A DNA stretch of 64,000 nucleotides from Shewanella livingstonensis (GCF_003855395.1 NZ_CP034015.1:563501-627500), one strand, 5' to 3'; shown: positions 15,398-28,132, counted from the first letter of the stretch. The notes: generated by a model not told the origin, from the letters alone. Made by a program: numbers and translations.

Positions 15398-16723
15398 TTG
15401 CCTGTGAGAACCACTGAATTAGTCGATGGATTTCGCCATTCTGCGCCCTATGTCAATGCTCATAGAGGTAAAACTTTTGTCGTCATGTTGGGTGGCGAAG
15501 CATTAGCGCATCCACAATTCCGCGGTATTCTGAATGATGTGGCTTTGTTGCACTCACTTGGAATTGAGGTGGTATTAGTTTATGGCGCTAGGCCCCAGAT
15601 TGATGCAGGTTTAAAAGCTGCTGGAATTGAACCCGCATATCATAATGGTATTCGTATTACTGATGATGAAACCCTGAAAATTATCAAGCAGGTTGCAGGG
15701 GCGACACAATTTGATATTACCGCTAGGCTGTCGATGAGCCTAGGTAATACGCCAATGCAGAATGCGCAAATTAATCTAGTCAGTGGCAATTTTGTCATTG
15801 CCCAACCTCTAGGGGTGGATGACGGTGTTGATTTTTGTTTGAGTGGCAAAGTACGCCGTATTGATGCACAAGGTCTACGTCGTCAATTAGATAATAATGG
15901 TATTGTTTTGATGGGGCCTATTGCCGCTTCTGTTACTGGCGAAAGCTTTAACCTAACGGCTGAAGAAGTTGCCACCCAAGTCGCGATTAAGCTTAAAGCG
16001 GATAAAATAATTGGTTTTAGTGACAGTCACGGTATTTTAGGTGCTAATGGCGAAGTGATAGCCGAACTCATGCCTGATGATATTGAAGAAATGCTCAAAA
16101 CCATGTCTGAAGATGATCATACTTCAGTAGGGACCATCGCTTTCTTAAAGGCCAGTGTTGAAGCGTGTCGCCGCGGTGTGCCACGTTGTCATTTAGTGAG
16201 TTATTTAGAAGATGGCGCGTTACTGCAAGAGCTCTTTTCTCGAGAAGGTATCGGCACCCAAATAGTCACCCAAAGTGCTGAGCGTTTACGCCGGGCAACT
16301 ATTAGTGATATAGGCGGTATTTTAAATCTTATTCGACCTTTGGAAGAACAAGGTATCTTGGTACGCCGCTCTCGTGAGCAACTTGAAATGGAAATAGAGC
16401 AATTTATGCTCGTTGAGCGTGACAATTTAGTCATTGGCTGCGCGGCACTGTATCCATTTGAAGAAGATAATGCCGGTGAGTTTGCGTGTTTAGTGGTGCA
16501 TCCTGATTATCGTGATGCCGACCGTGGCAGTTTGTTATTAAATAATATTATTGGCCAAGCGCGGGTGCGTGGTTATTCTCGTTTATTTGCGTTAACAACT
16601 CGCAGTATTCATTGGTTTTTAGAGCACGGTTTTAATATTGTCGATGTTGAAGAACTGCCTAATAAGAAAAAGCAGTTGTATAACTATCAGCGTCGTTCAA
16701 AAATTCTTGCGTTAGATTTGTAG
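15398..16723 (+). CDS. argA: Amino-acid N-acetyltransferase (N-acetylglutamate synthase)
   Basis: A 441-aa enzyme that acetylates glutamate from acetyl-CoA, the first step of arginine synthesis. The N-terminal amino-acid-kinase-like domain (about 20-280) starts [14 protein letters not shown] and includes [13 protein letters not shown] and [15 protein letters not shown]. The GNAT domain follows (about 295-440) with [14 protein letters not shown] and [15 protein letters not shown] as its acetyl-CoA site. The upstream frame is open to 15344, but TTG at 15398 lies five bases after GAGG and fits the usual 440-aa length; GTG at 15404 is an alternative. Tandem ARG boxes lie about 85 bp upstream. In the arginine-inhibited type, the kinase-like domain also binds arginine. 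Confidence 0.94.
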   Translation: MPVRTTELVDGFRHSAPYVNAHRGKTFVVMLGGEALAHPQFRGILNDVALLHSLGIEVVLVYGARPQIDAGLKAAGIEPAYHNGIRITDDETLKIIKQVAGATQFDITARLSMSLGNTPMQNAQINLVSGNFVIAQPLGVDDGVDFCLSGKVRRIDAQGLRRQLDNNGIVLMGPIAASVTGESFNLTAEEVATQVAIKLKADKIIGFSDSHGILGANGEVIAELMPDDIEEMLKTMSEDDHTSVGTIAFLKASVEACRRGVPRCHLVSYLEDGALLQELFSREGIGTQIVTQSAERLRRATISDIGGILNLIRPLEEQGILVRRSREQLEMEIEQFMLVERDNLVIGCAALYPFEEDNAGEFACLVVHPDYRDADRGSLLLNNIIGQARVRGYSRLFALTTRSIHWFLEHGFNIVDVEELPNKKKQLYNYQRRSKILALDL

Positions 16724-16746
16724 AAGTAACAAGACAGTTAATAGAT

Positions 16747-16785
16747 AAAAAAAGCCGGATGAGTATAAAATCATCCGGCTTTTTT
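16747..16785 (+). terminator. Terminator of argA
   Basis: AAAAGCCGGATGA-GTATAAAA-TCATCCGGCTTTTTT, a perfect 13-bp stem with T-run, 24 bp after the argA stop. The A-run on its left may also let it stop transcription from the right. Confidence 0.92.
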
Positions 16786-16833
16786 GTGGGAGAAGCATCA
16801 GTGCTTTGAGTGACTTCATCTTCCCATTGTAAG

Positions 16834-17030
16834 TAACCTGAGCTCGGGATAATAAACGCCTTTCAAACAGCCCTTTGTCCTGCTAACTGTGTTGAATCGA
16901 CTTACAATAGGCTAGCTATTGACGCGTCAATTCGCCTTGTTAGCATAACAAATGACAAGCTTGAAAGTGAGCTTGGTTAACATGCTGATGTTAAATAGCT
17001 AAGTTCATTCCTTATCCCGAGTTCAGGTTA
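16834..17030. mobile_element. 197-bp inverted-repeat element (MITE-like)
   Basis: A 19-bp sequence TAACCTGAGCTCGGGATAA at 16834-16852 is repeated in inverse at 17012-17030 with one mismatch (18 of 19). The 159 bp between them has no ORF. Ends reading TA...TA would suit an element that duplicates a TA dinucleotide, such as IS630/mariner relatives, but this is a guess. It lies between the argA terminator and the rarD stop, so it disrupts nothing. No second copy was noticed in the window. Confidence 0.7.
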
Positions 17031-17036
17031 AGTATA

Positions 17037-17945
17037 TTATGCTTGAGCTTTGGCTAAGGCATTACGTCGTTGGCGTTGTACTAGCATGTCACCCACAAAG
17101 ATAATCAGTGCGCCCCAAATAAAGCCAAAAGTAATGCCTTTTTCAATATCAAAGGGTTCATTAAATAATTTAACCGCCAGGATAAACATGATACTGGGGC
17201 CAATATATTGGAAGAAGCCTAAAATCGAAAAGGGAATTCTTACCGCAGCCCCCGCAAAACATAATAGTGGGATTGTAGTGACAATACCTGCTGCAATTAG
17301 TAGTAAGTTTAGGTTCATACTATTGGTTAACATGCTGACTGATGAGGTATCTAGGGTAATAAGTAAATATCCTAACGCGATAGGCAGTAAAATGGCTGTT
17401 TCGACTAATAATCCTGATTTAGCATCGATATTCACTTTTTTACGCAATAAACCATAAAAACCAAAACTGGCAGCCAATGCTAATGATAACAGCGGAATAG
17501 AACCAAAAGAGATTAATTGTACTAACACTCCGGCACTGGCTAAACCAACAGCAAGCCATTGTAATTTACGTAGTCGCTCACCTAAAAATACCATTCCAAG
17601 TAACACGTTAAATAGCGGGTTTATAAAGTAACCTAGGCTAGCATCGAGCATGTGGTCGTTGTTAACTGCCCAAATGAAAATGAGCCAATTAGCGGCAATT
17701 AGTACCGAGGTAACAAACAGAACCGCAAGCTGTTTCGGTTGTTTAAGAATAAGGCGCAGACGGCCAAAACCACCTATAAATTGCATCATGATGATCATAA
17801 AAATAAATGACCAGATAACTCGATGCATTAATATTTCTGTCGCGGGAACATGATGTAAAAGTTTAAAATACAGTGGTGCAATACCCCAAATGGTGTAAGC
17901 GCACACTGCCAATAAAACTCCTTTGCGGTATTCTAAATCAGGCAT
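17037..17945 (-). CDS. rarD: RarD family EamA-type permease
   Basis: A 302-aa inner-membrane protein with about ten predicted hydrophobic segments in two EamA repeats. The N-terminus YRKGVLLAVCAYTIWGIAPLYFKLL and the HRVIWSF motif match E. coli RarD. The name recalls chloramphenicol resistance in Pseudomonas, but the physiological substrate is not settled; it belongs to the drug/metabolite transporter group. It is followed (upstream on this strand) by yigI, the order seen in E. coli (rarD-yigI-pldA-recQ), here without pldA. The start ATG at 17945 lacks a strong SD. Confidence 0.92.
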   Translation of the reverse strand: MPDLEYRKGVLLAVCAYTIWGIAPLYFKLLHHVPATEILMHRVIWSFIFMIIMMQFIGGFGRLRLILKQPKQLAVLFVTSVLIAANWLIFIWAVNNDHMLDASLGYFINPLFNVLLGMVFLGERLRKLQWLAVGLASAGVLVQLISFGSIPLLSLALAASFGFYGLLRKKVNIDAKSGLLVETAILLPIALGYLLITLDTSSVSMLTNSMNLNLLLIAAGIVTTIPLLCFAGAAVRIPFSILGFFQYIGPSIMFILAVKLFNEPFDIEKGITFGFIWGALIIFVGDMLVQRQRRNALAKAQA

Positions 17946-18069
17946 AATGTATCAATAATGGGCAGAACAATAAGAGATGGCGATTGTAGGTCGCCATTTT
18001 GGATGACACAAGTGATTACGCTATTTCTTTTATAAGGTGGCTGTCAGCTTTACATGGCACAGGCTTTCT

Positions 18070-18534
18070 CTATCCGACCATATAAGTGCCAGTACCAAAT
18101 GCGATATGAACTCCTTGCTCATTATGTAATTCCATCCGGCATACAGATACGCGATTACCTGAACGAATAACAGTGCCAGTACCAGTAAAAACTTCACCGC
18201 GACCAGGACGTAAAAAATCGACTCGCATATCGATAGTGCCTAAAGTCGTTAGGCGTTGTTGTAGCTCTTCAAGAGTCCAATCTTCTTTACTGGCTACGAG
18301 CCCCGCAAATACCGTGAGCCCGCCGACAACATCCAGTAATGTTGCGGTGACACCACCATGAAGAATGTTTTGATGAATATTGCCAATAAGCTCGGGTTTC
18401 ATATTTATGACAACTTCAACCCCATTGATATCGTAACGTTTAATGTTTAAACCGAGTAGATTATGAAATGGAACATGTTGATCAAAAATATTAGCAACTT
18501 GTTGTAAAGCTTGAGTTTGAATAGACGTGGTCAT
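18070..18534 (-). CDS. yigI: YigI-like hotdog-fold thioesterase
   Basis: A 154-aa hotdog-fold protein closely resembling E. coli YigI. Shared landmarks are GNIHQNILHGGVTATLLDVVGG (catalytic helix region), TLGTIDMRVDFLRPGRGE and the C-terminal ELHNEQGVHIAFGTGTYMVG. YigI was reported as a medium- to long-chain acyl-CoA thioesterase. The TTG at 18540 extends the frame, but ATG at 18534 has AAGGA seven bases upstream. It sits between rarD and recQ as in E. coli, with pldA missing from the interval. Function is inferred from the family. Confidence 0.9.
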   Translation of the reverse strand: MTTSIQTQALQQVANIFDQHVPFHNLLGLNIKRYDINGVEVVINMKPELIGNIHQNILHGGVTATLLDVVGGLTVFAGLVASKEDWTLEELQQRLTTLGTIDMRVDFLRPGRGEVFTGTGTVIRSGNRVSVCRMELHNEQGVHIAFGTGTYMVG

Positions 18535-18734
18535 GAGCAATCCTTGTCGTTTTATTATTATTATGGTTATGGTTTATTGTGGAAACTTACTGCCATAGAG
18601 TATTTAATCTAACCCTAAAGTGACCTTGACTCAATCATCAATCTTGTTTGAAAACAGACAAAGGTGTTTTGGTTCAAGACTTCTGCGGCTGAGTGCTTTA
18701 AAATGAGTGCCCCTTGAATGATGATGTTGTGTGA

Positions 18735-20582
18735 ATGGATACTCCGATTTCGACCAATATTGCGTCTTCAGATGTGTTGACGACAGAGCAAGATGTACTT
18801 GCTGCGAGCTTACAGCAGGTTTTTGGTTATCGTGCCTTTCGTGAAGGGCAGCGAGAAGTCATTGAGCAAAGTTTACAAGGCCAGGACACGTTAGTTATTA
18901 TGCCTACTGGTGGCGGCAAAAGTATGTGTTATCAATTACCTGCAATTGTGCTGCCTGGAGTGACGGTGGTGGTGTCGCCATTAATTTCGTTGATGAAAGA
19001 TCAAGTCGACAGTTTAATGCAAAGTGGCGTATCAGCAGCTTATCTGAACTCATCTTTACCGCGCGAGCAAAGTGCAGAGGTGTTGCGTAAGCTTCATGCA
19101 GGCGAGATTAAATTGTTGTATGTGTCGCCTGAGCGCTTGTTACGTCCTGATTTTATCGAGCGCCTTCAATCTGTTGATATTTCAATGTTTGCTATTGATG
19201 AAGCGCATTGTATTAGTCAATGGGGTCATGATTTTAGACCTGAATATGCTGCCTTAGGTCAGTTAAAACAGTATTTTCCTTACTTACCTTTAATGGCCTT
19301 AACTGCGACGGCAGATCACGCTACTCGTTTGAGTATTTGCGAACGTTTAGGCGTGACGCCTTATACATTGCTGTCGAGTTTTGATCGCCCTAACATTCGC
19401 TACACAGTGGCTGAAAAACTTAATGCAACAAATCAGTTACGTCAGTTTTTAACCATTCAAAATGGTACCAGCGGCATTGTTTATTGCAGTAGCCGTCGAC
19501 GAGTTGATGAGGTGGCAGAGCGTTTACGCTTACAAGGATTTAATGCCCAAGCGTATCACGCTGGGTTGAGTCAAGAAGAGCGTGGTAATGTTCAAGATAA
19601 ATTTCTTAAAGATCAAATTGATATTGTGGTGGCAACCGTGGCCTTTGGTATGGGGATTAATAAATCCAACGTACGTTTTGTGGTGCATTACGATATTCCC
19701 AAAAGTATTGAAGCCTATTACCAAGAAACAGGCCGAGCTGGTCGTGATGGTTTAGACGCTGAAGCTTATATGTTGTTTGACCCTGCTGATATTGGCCGAG
19801 TTAGACATTTAATTGAGCAGTCAGAACCGGGGCCTCAACAGCAAGTCGAATTTCATAAATTGCATACCATGGCAGCGTTTGCTGAAGCGCAGACGTGTCG
19901 TCGCCAAGTGTTGCTAAACTACTTTGATGAAGTGGCATCAAAGCCTTGTGGAAACTGCGATATCTGCCTTGACCCACCTAAGCGATATGATGGTACTGAA
20001 GATGCTCAAAAAGTGCTGTCTTGTATTTATCGTTTACAGCAACGTTTTGGTATCCACCATGTAATTGAAGTATTACGCGGTTCTAAAGCGGCTAATATAG
20101 TGGATAGAGGTCATGATAGATTATCGACGTGGGGTATTGGTAAAGATAAATCAACCGAGTTTTGGCTTAGTGTTATCCGCCAGCTAATTCATTTAGGTTT
20201 GATGAGTCAGGATATTACCCGCGGCTCTGCAATTAAGCTTAACTCTGCCGCAAGACCAATATTAAAAGCTGAGTTGTCGTTAATGTTAGCTGAGCCTCGG
20301 ATCCAGTTACTTGATGTTAAGCGCAAACCTAATTCGCGTGCACCACAGCAATATGATCGTAAATTATTTGCTCGTTTAAAATTACTGCGTCGCGAACTGG
20401 CGGAAAAAAATGACATTCCACCTTATTTAGTCTTTAACGATGCCACGTTAGCTGAAATGTGTGCCATGCTGCCCACAAGCCCTGGCGAGATGCTCGCAGT
20501 AAATGGTGTCGGGCAGATTAAGCTCGACCGTTTTGGCGGCGAATTTCTAGATGAGATAACTGATTATCTAACTAAAGGTTAA
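18735..20582 (+). CDS. recQ: ATP-dependent DNA helicase RecQ
   Basis: A 615-aa SF2 helicase for RecF-pathway recombination and fork repair. Order of domains: helicase core with Walker [15 protein letters not shown] (about 56-69) and DEAH box [13 protein letters not shown] (about 155), the C-terminal helicase lobe with [12 protein letters not shown], the four-Cys zinc-binding RQC element ([10 protein letters not shown]...CGNCDIC, about 387-411), a winged helix, and an HRDC domain in the last 80 residues ([25 protein letters not shown]). The ATG at 18735 gives the family length. It ends 4 bp from the convergent TPR gene. Confidence 0.97.
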   Translation: MDTPISTNIASSDVLTTEQDVLAASLQQVFGYRAFREGQREVIEQSLQGQDTLVIMPTGGGKSMCYQLPAIVLPGVTVVVSPLISLMKDQVDSLMQSGVSAAYLNSSLPREQSAEVLRKLHAGEIKLLYVSPERLLRPDFIERLQSVDISMFAIDEAHCISQWGHDFRPEYAALGQLKQYFPYLPLMALTATADHATRLSICERLGVTPYTLLSSFDRPNIRYTVAEKLNATNQLRQFLTIQNGTSGIVYCSSRRRVDEVAERLRLQGFNAQAYHAGLSQEERGNVQDKFLKDQIDIVVATVAFGMGINKSNVRFVVHYDIPKSIEAYYQETGRAGRDGLDAEAYMLFDPADIGRVRHLIEQSEPGPQQQVEFHKLHTMAAFAEAQTCRRQVLLNYFDEVASKPCGNCDICLDPPKRYDGTEDAQKVLSCIYRLQQRFGIHHVIEVLRGSKAANIVDRGHDRLSTWGIGKDKSTEFWLSVIRQLIHLGLMSQDITRGSAIKLNSAARPILKAELSLMLAEPRIQLLDVKRKPNSRAPQQYDRKLFARLKLLRRELAEKNDIPPYLVFNDATLAEMCAMLPTSPGEMLAVNGVGQIKLDRFGGEFLDEITDYLTKG

Positions 20583-20586
20583 TGGT

Positions 20587-22449
20587 TTATTTTTCATCAG
20601 AAGAATTGCTTTTCTCTTGAGATTTAATCTTACTCAACTGACTCAGAACTGCTTTTTTTACTAACACTTCAAAGGTGTCGAGTTGTTGTAAACTCGCCAT
20701 ACCAATATTTACTTTGATCTCTGATTTCCATTCGCCAAGTACTTGCTCTATTTGGGTTATGACTCTTGCCGCCCCCACTGACGATGCGTGTGGCAAGATA
20801 ATAATGAGCTCATTGGTATTATGCCGAAACAATTGGTCTTGCTCTCTAAGTGTGTTTTTGAGCCGCGGAATGATAAAGGGTATATCCGCAATATTATTAT
20901 GGTTGATATTAATCAGCAGCATGCTTAGTTGGTAGTGTCCTTGTTTGGCATTATCGAGCATATTATCGATACGTTGCTGCTGGTCTTCTTCTTGAGCATT
21001 TACACTATTGAGGCGTTGTGGTTTGCGGGCCAAAAATAGGACTAATCCAACGGACAATAACAAAATAATTAAGGCGGTAATGGTTAAGTTTTGATTGATG
21101 TTGCTGACAGGTTTCTCTGGTGGTGTGCTGGCTTCACTTTGTGCTGTTATTCTGGCCTTATACTGCATAAAGTGAGCATTATTTAACTTGGCCGCAGCTT
21201 GTTTAGCCGCGTCAAAACGCTGCACTTGAAATTGATAAGCCGACTCGAATTGATTTTGTTCAGCGTAGTATCGGCTGATTATTTGATTAAATTCTTCTAA
21301 ATCTGAAAATTGTTCAAGTTCAGTGGCTTGTTCAATAATCTCATTTAGTAGCGACAAGGCGAGTGTGTCTTTGTGTTGTGCAAAATACACTTTGGCTAAT
21401 GTTCGCTTAATGCGCATCACATTGATTGGTTCTTGGTATTTCTTTAATAGTATTATGCTCGATAAAGAGAGTTGTTCTGCAATATCATAATCGCCAACAT
21501 ACAAATGAATACTAGCTAGTAAGGAATAGCTCGTAGTTAAATCTCTTTCAGACAAGTTGTTTTTCTTTGCAGTTTCAGCTTTATCGAGGTAGTACAACAC
21601 TTTTGCTTTATCATTTAATGTAATATTAACGCGGGCCAAATTAATTGCAAATGCAAACTCGAGCTTGCCGAAAGTGGAAGGATCCTTATATGCGAGCTCT
21701 GCAAAATATAATGTTTCAGCAAGATCTCCCTTTGAAAAAAATACATTAGTAATTTCAGATAGTAAATAGGATTTAGGGATTAAATACCAATGTTGAAATT
21801 GTGTTTTTGCCTCATCAAAGAGAGTTAATGCGAAACGTAAATCCTCAATCGATTGATTATAGTTTTCTAGGCTGGTGCTCTGGCTACTACTTAAAAAAAG
21901 ACTATTTACAATCGCTTGCTTTTCAGAGTATCGCTTTGCTAAGCGGAGTGCATCTTCTGTGAGTAGTTGTTCTTGTAGCAAATTGCCAATGCTCTGATGC
22001 GCAGCTGCTTGGCATTGCATAAAGTAAGGGCGAGCTGTGTCATATTTAAACTGTCTGGCATTACTCTCACCTTGCTTTGCCAAGACAATAGCTTGATTAA
22101 ACTCACCAAACTCCAATAAATTAAAACAATGTAACAGCGTTAATCGCAATAGGTCGATATTGGCTAATGGTTGTTTAGCGTGTTGTTGCTCGAGTAAATC
22201 AATGAGTGTTTTTGCTTCAAAAGAACGTTGAGAGTTGATATTGTTGATCACATTGAGTTGCTCACTAACACTTAGTTTTTGAGTTTGGGCAATGATGTCG
22301 TCCGAGAGTAATAAGCGCTGTAAGGGCTGAGCAAAAACAGGTGTCGTGACTAAATGCAGAGTCAGGCCAAAGATTAAAGTAAAAATGCGACTAAAGTTAT
22401 ATTCAATACTCTTTTTCGATAACGTCATCGTCATATATCTACTTAACAT
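20587..22449 (-). CDS. Membrane TPR protein with degenerate GGDEF-like C-terminus
   Basis: A 620-aa protein. After an N-terminal hydrophobic segment ending PVFAQ (a likely signal peptide), residues about 45-430 are helical TPR-like repeats (for example LAETLYFAELAYKDPS, DYDIAEQLSLSSIILLKKY, TLALSLLNEIIEQATEL). One strong membrane helix (ITALIILLLSVGLVLFLA, about 457-475) places the repeats in the periplasm and the last 120 residues in the cytoplasm. That tail follows the diguanylate-cyclase fold pattern (LSMLLININHNN..., RHNTNELIIILPHASSVGA, INIGMAS-like KVNIGMASL), but the GGDEF signature reads NTNEL. It is therefore unlikely to make c-di-GMP and may bind a ligand or partner instead. The start codon is uncertain (ATGs at 22449, 22434 and 22428). 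Confidence 0.75.
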   Translation of the reverse strand: MLSRYMTMTLSKKSIEYNFSRIFTLIFGLTLHLVTTPVFAQPLQRLLLSDDIIAQTQKLSVSEQLNVINNINSQRSFEAKTLIDLLEQQHAKQPLANIDLLRLTLLHCFNLLEFGEFNQAIVLAKQGESNARQFKYDTARPYFMQCQAAAHQSIGNLLQEQLLTEDALRLAKRYSEKQAIVNSLFLSSSQSTSLENYNQSIEDLRFALTLFDEAKTQFQHWYLIPKSYLLSEITNVFFSKGDLAETLYFAELAYKDPSTFGKLEFAFAINLARVNITLNDKAKVLYYLDKAETAKKNNLSERDLTTSYSLLASIHLYVGDYDIAEQLSLSSIILLKKYQEPINVMRIKRTLAKVYFAQHKDTLALSLLNEIIEQATELEQFSDLEEFNQIISRYYAEQNQFESAYQFQVQRFDAAKQAAAKLNNAHFMQYKARITAQSEASTPPEKPVSNINQNLTITALIILLLSVGLVLFLARKPQRLNSVNAQEEDQQQRIDNMLDNAKQGHYQLSMLLININHNNIADIPFIIPRLKNTLREQDQLFRHNTNELIIILPHASSVGAARVITQIEQVLGEWKSEIKVNIGMASLQQLDTFEVLVKKAVLSQLSKIKSQEKSNSSDEK

Positions 22450-22649
22450 GGGGTGAGACTAGTATACGATTATTTGTATCCATATACATAAAAATATAAT
22501 TGATGCAGCCACTTAGATTGATGTTTATTTGTACTTTGAGATGTACATATATTAATTTAAAGAGGCTCAAAATTGATTGATGGCGTCGTTAATTAACTGT
22601 AATGAAGCACTAGTACGCTATCATCTTTTTCACCTTGGTTAAATTAGGG

Positions 22650-22682
22650 TTGACACAGAAGGCTTGCCGCGTTACATATTAG
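22650..22682 (+). promoter_or_regulatory. Probable leu operon promoter
   Basis: A perfect TTGACA at 22650-22655 with a weaker -10 about 17-21 bases later (TACATA at 22673 or TATTAG at 22677). It is about 95 bp upstream of the leader peptide gene. Confidence 0.6.
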
Positions 22683-22747
22683 ATATAGACATACTTAATA
22701 CGTCGCACGTTTAGCATATTTAGTTATTAAAAGTGAATATTAATTTT

Positions 22748-22831
22748 ATGATCACAAAATCGATTTTACTCGGACTCCTTCTCCTCTCACGCATACCCTG
22801 CGCGGAGTCCTTTGTGTTACATGCAAAATAA
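22748..22831 (+). CDS. leuL: leu operon leader peptide
   Basis: A 27-codon ORF, MITKSILLGLLLLSRIPC..., with the cluster TTA CTC GGA CTC CTT CTC CTC, that is six Leu codons in seven, including CTC and CTT codons that differ from the TTA and TTG favoured nearby. It is followed 17 bp later by an intrinsic terminator and then leuA. This is the classical attenuation arrangement: when charged tRNA-Leu is scarce, ribosomes stall in the Leu run and the terminator does not form. Confidence 0.9.
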   Translation: MITKSILLGLLLLSRIPCAESFVLHAK

Positions 22832-22848
22832 TTCATTAAGCATACACA

Positions 22849-22878
22849 AACCCCGCGCTAACAGCCGCGGGGTTTTTT
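22849..22878 (+). terminator. Attenuator of leuABCD
   Basis: AACCCCGCG-CTAACAGC-CGCGGGGTTTTTT, a perfect 9-bp GC-rich stem and T-run between leuL and leuA. The GCGCGGAGTCC stretch within leuL may be the competing strand. Confidence 0.92.
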
Positions 22879-22957
22879 GTTTCTAGCCCTTTTGAAATGT
22901 ACTAGTTGTGATGTTTACAGTTAGGTAAATATACATGATGGTCGATGGAGAAATTCG

Positions 22958-25616
<2,659 letters not shown>

Positions 25617-25617
<1 letters not shown>

Positions 25618-27029
25618 TGGTCCAAGTGATCGGTAAAACGTTATATGAAAAAGTGTGGGATGCACATATTGTTGCTTCACCAGAAGGCGAAGCGCCTGTT
25701 GTGTATGTTGATCGTCATTTAGTCCATGAAGTGACATCTCCACAGGCATTTAGTGGTTTAAAAGTGGCAGGCCGCAAAATGCGCGCTCCAGGAAAAACCT
25801 TTGCCACTATGGATCACAACACTTCTACCCGCAGTGCTAGTTTAGATGCGTTAAGCCCTATGGCGCGTACTCAAGTTGAAACACTGGCGCAAAATTGTAA
25901 AGAGTTTGGGGTGCGCTTGTATGACATTCATCATCCGAACCAAGGTATTGTCCATGTAATGGGTCCAGAGTTGGGTATTACTTTGCCAGGCGCCGTGATT
26001 GTTTGTGGTGATTCTCACACCGCTACCCATGGTGCATTTGGTGCTTTGGCGTTTGGTATTGGCACCTCAGAGGTTGAGCACGTGTTGGCAACCCAAACGC
26101 TACGTCAGTTAAAAGCCAAAAATATGAAGGTTGAAGTGCGCGGCCAAGTGACCGATGGCGTAACCGCCAAAGATATCGTGTTAGCGATTATCGGTAAGCT
26201 AGGTATGGACGGTGGTACTGGCTATGTGGTTGAGTTTTGTGGTGAAGCCATTGAAGCATTAACCATGGAAGGTCGTATGACTTTATGTAACATGGCTATC
26301 GAAATGGGTGCTAAAGCTGGCATGGTGGCACCTGACGAAACCACATTTAACTATCTTAAGGGGCGTGAGTTTACCCCTAAAGGTGCCCTGTGGGATAAAG
26401 CAGTTAAGGCATGGTCCCAATTAAAGACCGATGCTGATGCCATATTTGATGCCGAAGTGGTATTAAACGCTAATGACATTGCGCCGCAGCTAACCTGGGG
26501 AACCAACCCTGGCCAAGTCGTTGCTATTGACGGTGAGGTACCTAATCCTGATCAAGAATCTAATGTTACTAACCGCACCAGCATGATTAAAGCGTTAGAG
26601 TATATCGGCCTTACCCCGGGCACTAAGATGACAGACATTAGCATCAATAAAGTGTTTATTGGTTCTTGTACTAACTCGCGAATTGAAGATTTACGCTCTG
26701 CCGCTGCTCATGCTAAAAACCGTAAAGTGGCAGATGGCGTAGTGGCGATTGTGGTACCGGGTTCTGGCCCAGTAAAACTGCAAGCGGAAGCGGAAGGCTT
26801 GGATAAAATTTTTATTGAAGCCGGTTTTGAGTGGCGCTTACCGGGTTGTTCTATGTGTTTAGCTATGAATGATGACCGTTTAGAGGCGGGCGATCGCTGT
26901 GCATCAACCAGCAACCGTAATTTTGAAGGTCGTCAAGGCCGCGGTAGTCGTACTCATTTGGTCAGCCCTGCAATGGCAGCTGCCGCTGCGATAGCAGGCC
27001 ATTTTGTCGATATTCGTCAACCTTACTAA
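25617..27029 (+). CDS. leuC: 3-isopropylmalate dehydratase large subunit
   Basis: A 470-aa aconitase-family subunit that, with LeuD, isomerises 2- to 3-isopropylmalate. The three Cys ligands of the [4Fe-4S] cluster can be placed in [11 protein letters not shown] and [11 protein letters not shown]. The [12 protein letters not shown] and [13 protein letters not shown] motifs are also present. It starts one base inside the leuB stop and is followed at 19 bp by leuD. Confidence 0.98.
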
Positions 27030-27048
27030 ACCGAAAAAGGAGAGAAAC

Positions 27049-27654
27049 ATGCAAGCATTTACTGCCCATACTGGTTTAGCGGTAGCCATTGATAGCGCCA
27101 ACGTGGACACGGATCAAATTATTCCAAAGCAATTTCTGTCAAAAGTCACCCGTGACGGTTTTGGAATACACTTATTCCATGATTGGCGTTATTTGGATGA
27201 TGCAGGTGATCAGCCCAATCCTGAGTTTGTGTTGAATCAGTCTCGTTATAAAGGTGCTTCTATTTTATTAGCCCAAGAAAACTTTGGTTGTGGCTCGTCG
27301 CGAGAACACGCGCCTTGGGCATTAGCTGACTTTGGCTTTAGCGCTATCATTGCGCCGTCGTTTGCGGATATTTTTTATGGTAACTCGATAAATAATGGTT
27401 TATTACCTGTAAAACTGACGTCGACTGAAGTGCAGCAATTAATTGATGAAGTAGCAGCCAAACAAGGGGCACAAATTACCGTCGATTTACAAGCGCTCAC
27501 GGTTACGTCACCTTCTGGTTGTGTGTTTAATTTTACCATTGTGGAGTCAGCAAGGCATAAGTTGCTTAATGGTTTAGATGCAATTGGATTGACGCTGTCT
27601 TTTGAGCAACAAATTAGTGATTACGAAGCGCATATACCGGCTTGGTACGCATAA
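27049..27654 (+). CDS. leuD: 3-isopropylmalate dehydratase small subunit
   Basis: A 201-aa swivel-domain subunit that partners LeuC. It contains [14 protein letters not shown], the [15 protein letters not shown] signature and [15 protein letters not shown]. The frame opens at 27004, but ATG at 27049 has AAAGGAGA upstream and matches the family N-terminus ([15 protein letters not shown]). It is the last gene of the leuABCD operon. Confidence 0.98.
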   Translation: MQAFTAHTGLAVAIDSANVDTDQIIPKQFLSKVTRDGFGIHLFHDWRYLDDAGDQPNPEFVLNQSRYKGASILLAQENFGCGSSREHAPWALADFGFSAIIAPSFADIFYGNSINNGLLPVKLTSTEVQQLIDEVAAKQGAQITVDLQALTVTSPSGCVFNFTIVESARHKLLNGLDAIGLTLSFEQQISDYEAHIPAWYA

Positions 27655-27712
27655 TCCGTTATCACAGAGTGTGTTAGCGTGTTACTTATATTGCGATAGC
27701 AACCAATTAATG

Positions 27713-27745
27713 ACCTCTTTATGACAACATAAAGAGGTTTTTTTA
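27713..27745 (+). terminator. Terminator of leuABCD
   Basis: ACCTCTTTAT-GACAAC-ATAAAGAGGTTTTTTT, a perfect 10-bp stem and T-run 58 bp after the leuD stop. Confidence 0.93.
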
Positions 27746-27965
27746 TTTTTAATTGTAAAAATTTTTATGTAACCATTTTGTATACTTATATTGATGATAC
27801 TGAGTGTAGATAAATACACTTAATTATTCAGCTCACTCTTGTGTATTAAGATTTTTTATAAGATATTGATTAATATCTTATAAAATTAGTTATGTATAAT
27901 CCTGTGGAAATTAAGTGCACAGCCATACTGTTTTAGTCTTCCTTGTTAAATCATTAAATCAAAAG

Positions 27966-27981
27966 TTTGATCTCGATCACA
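27966..27981 (+). promoter_or_regulatory. CRP-like binding site
   Basis: TTTGATCTCGATCACA matches the CRP pattern TGTGA-N6-TCACA with one substitution in the left half and a perfect right half, flanked by A/T. Positioned about 150 bp before the fadL-like start, it would allow cAMP-CRP control of fatty-acid uptake. Inference from sequence only. Confidence 0.65.
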
Positions 27982-27995
27982 ATTTAAAATTGAAT

Positions 27996-28020
27996 GACTC
28001 ACTTGTTGTTGAGTCTTTTT
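27996..28020 (+). terminator. Small hairpin with T-run in the porin leader
   Basis: GACTCA (27996-28001) and TGAGTC (28010-28015) form a 6-bp stem followed by TTTTT, downstream of the CRP-like site. It could be an early terminator or attenuator, or a chance hairpin. Confidence 0.35.
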
Positions 28021-28132
28021 CGGTTGTTGCAAAGCTTTTTGGGATCAGTACACTGACGGCTTCATTTAAATCGAGTTTTTGCTCTATAAAAATCGATTTA
28101 TGCAGTTTGAAACTAAAACACCGAGAATCATA

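Larger units (their letters stand above)
22450..22957 (+). other. Leader region of the leu operon
   Basis: 508 bp between the TPR gene and leuA. It carries a promoter (22650-22682), the leader peptide gene leuL (22748-22831), an attenuator (22849-22878) and the leuA RBS. The first 190 bp hold nothing I recognise. Confidence 0.8.
27655..28132 (+). other. Intergenic region leuD to fadL-like gene
   Basis: 478 bp. It holds the leu terminator (27713-27745), an AT-rich stretch, a CRP-like site (27966-27981), a small hairpin with T-run (27996-28020) and the porin gene RBS. No convincing ORF. Confidence 0.7.
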
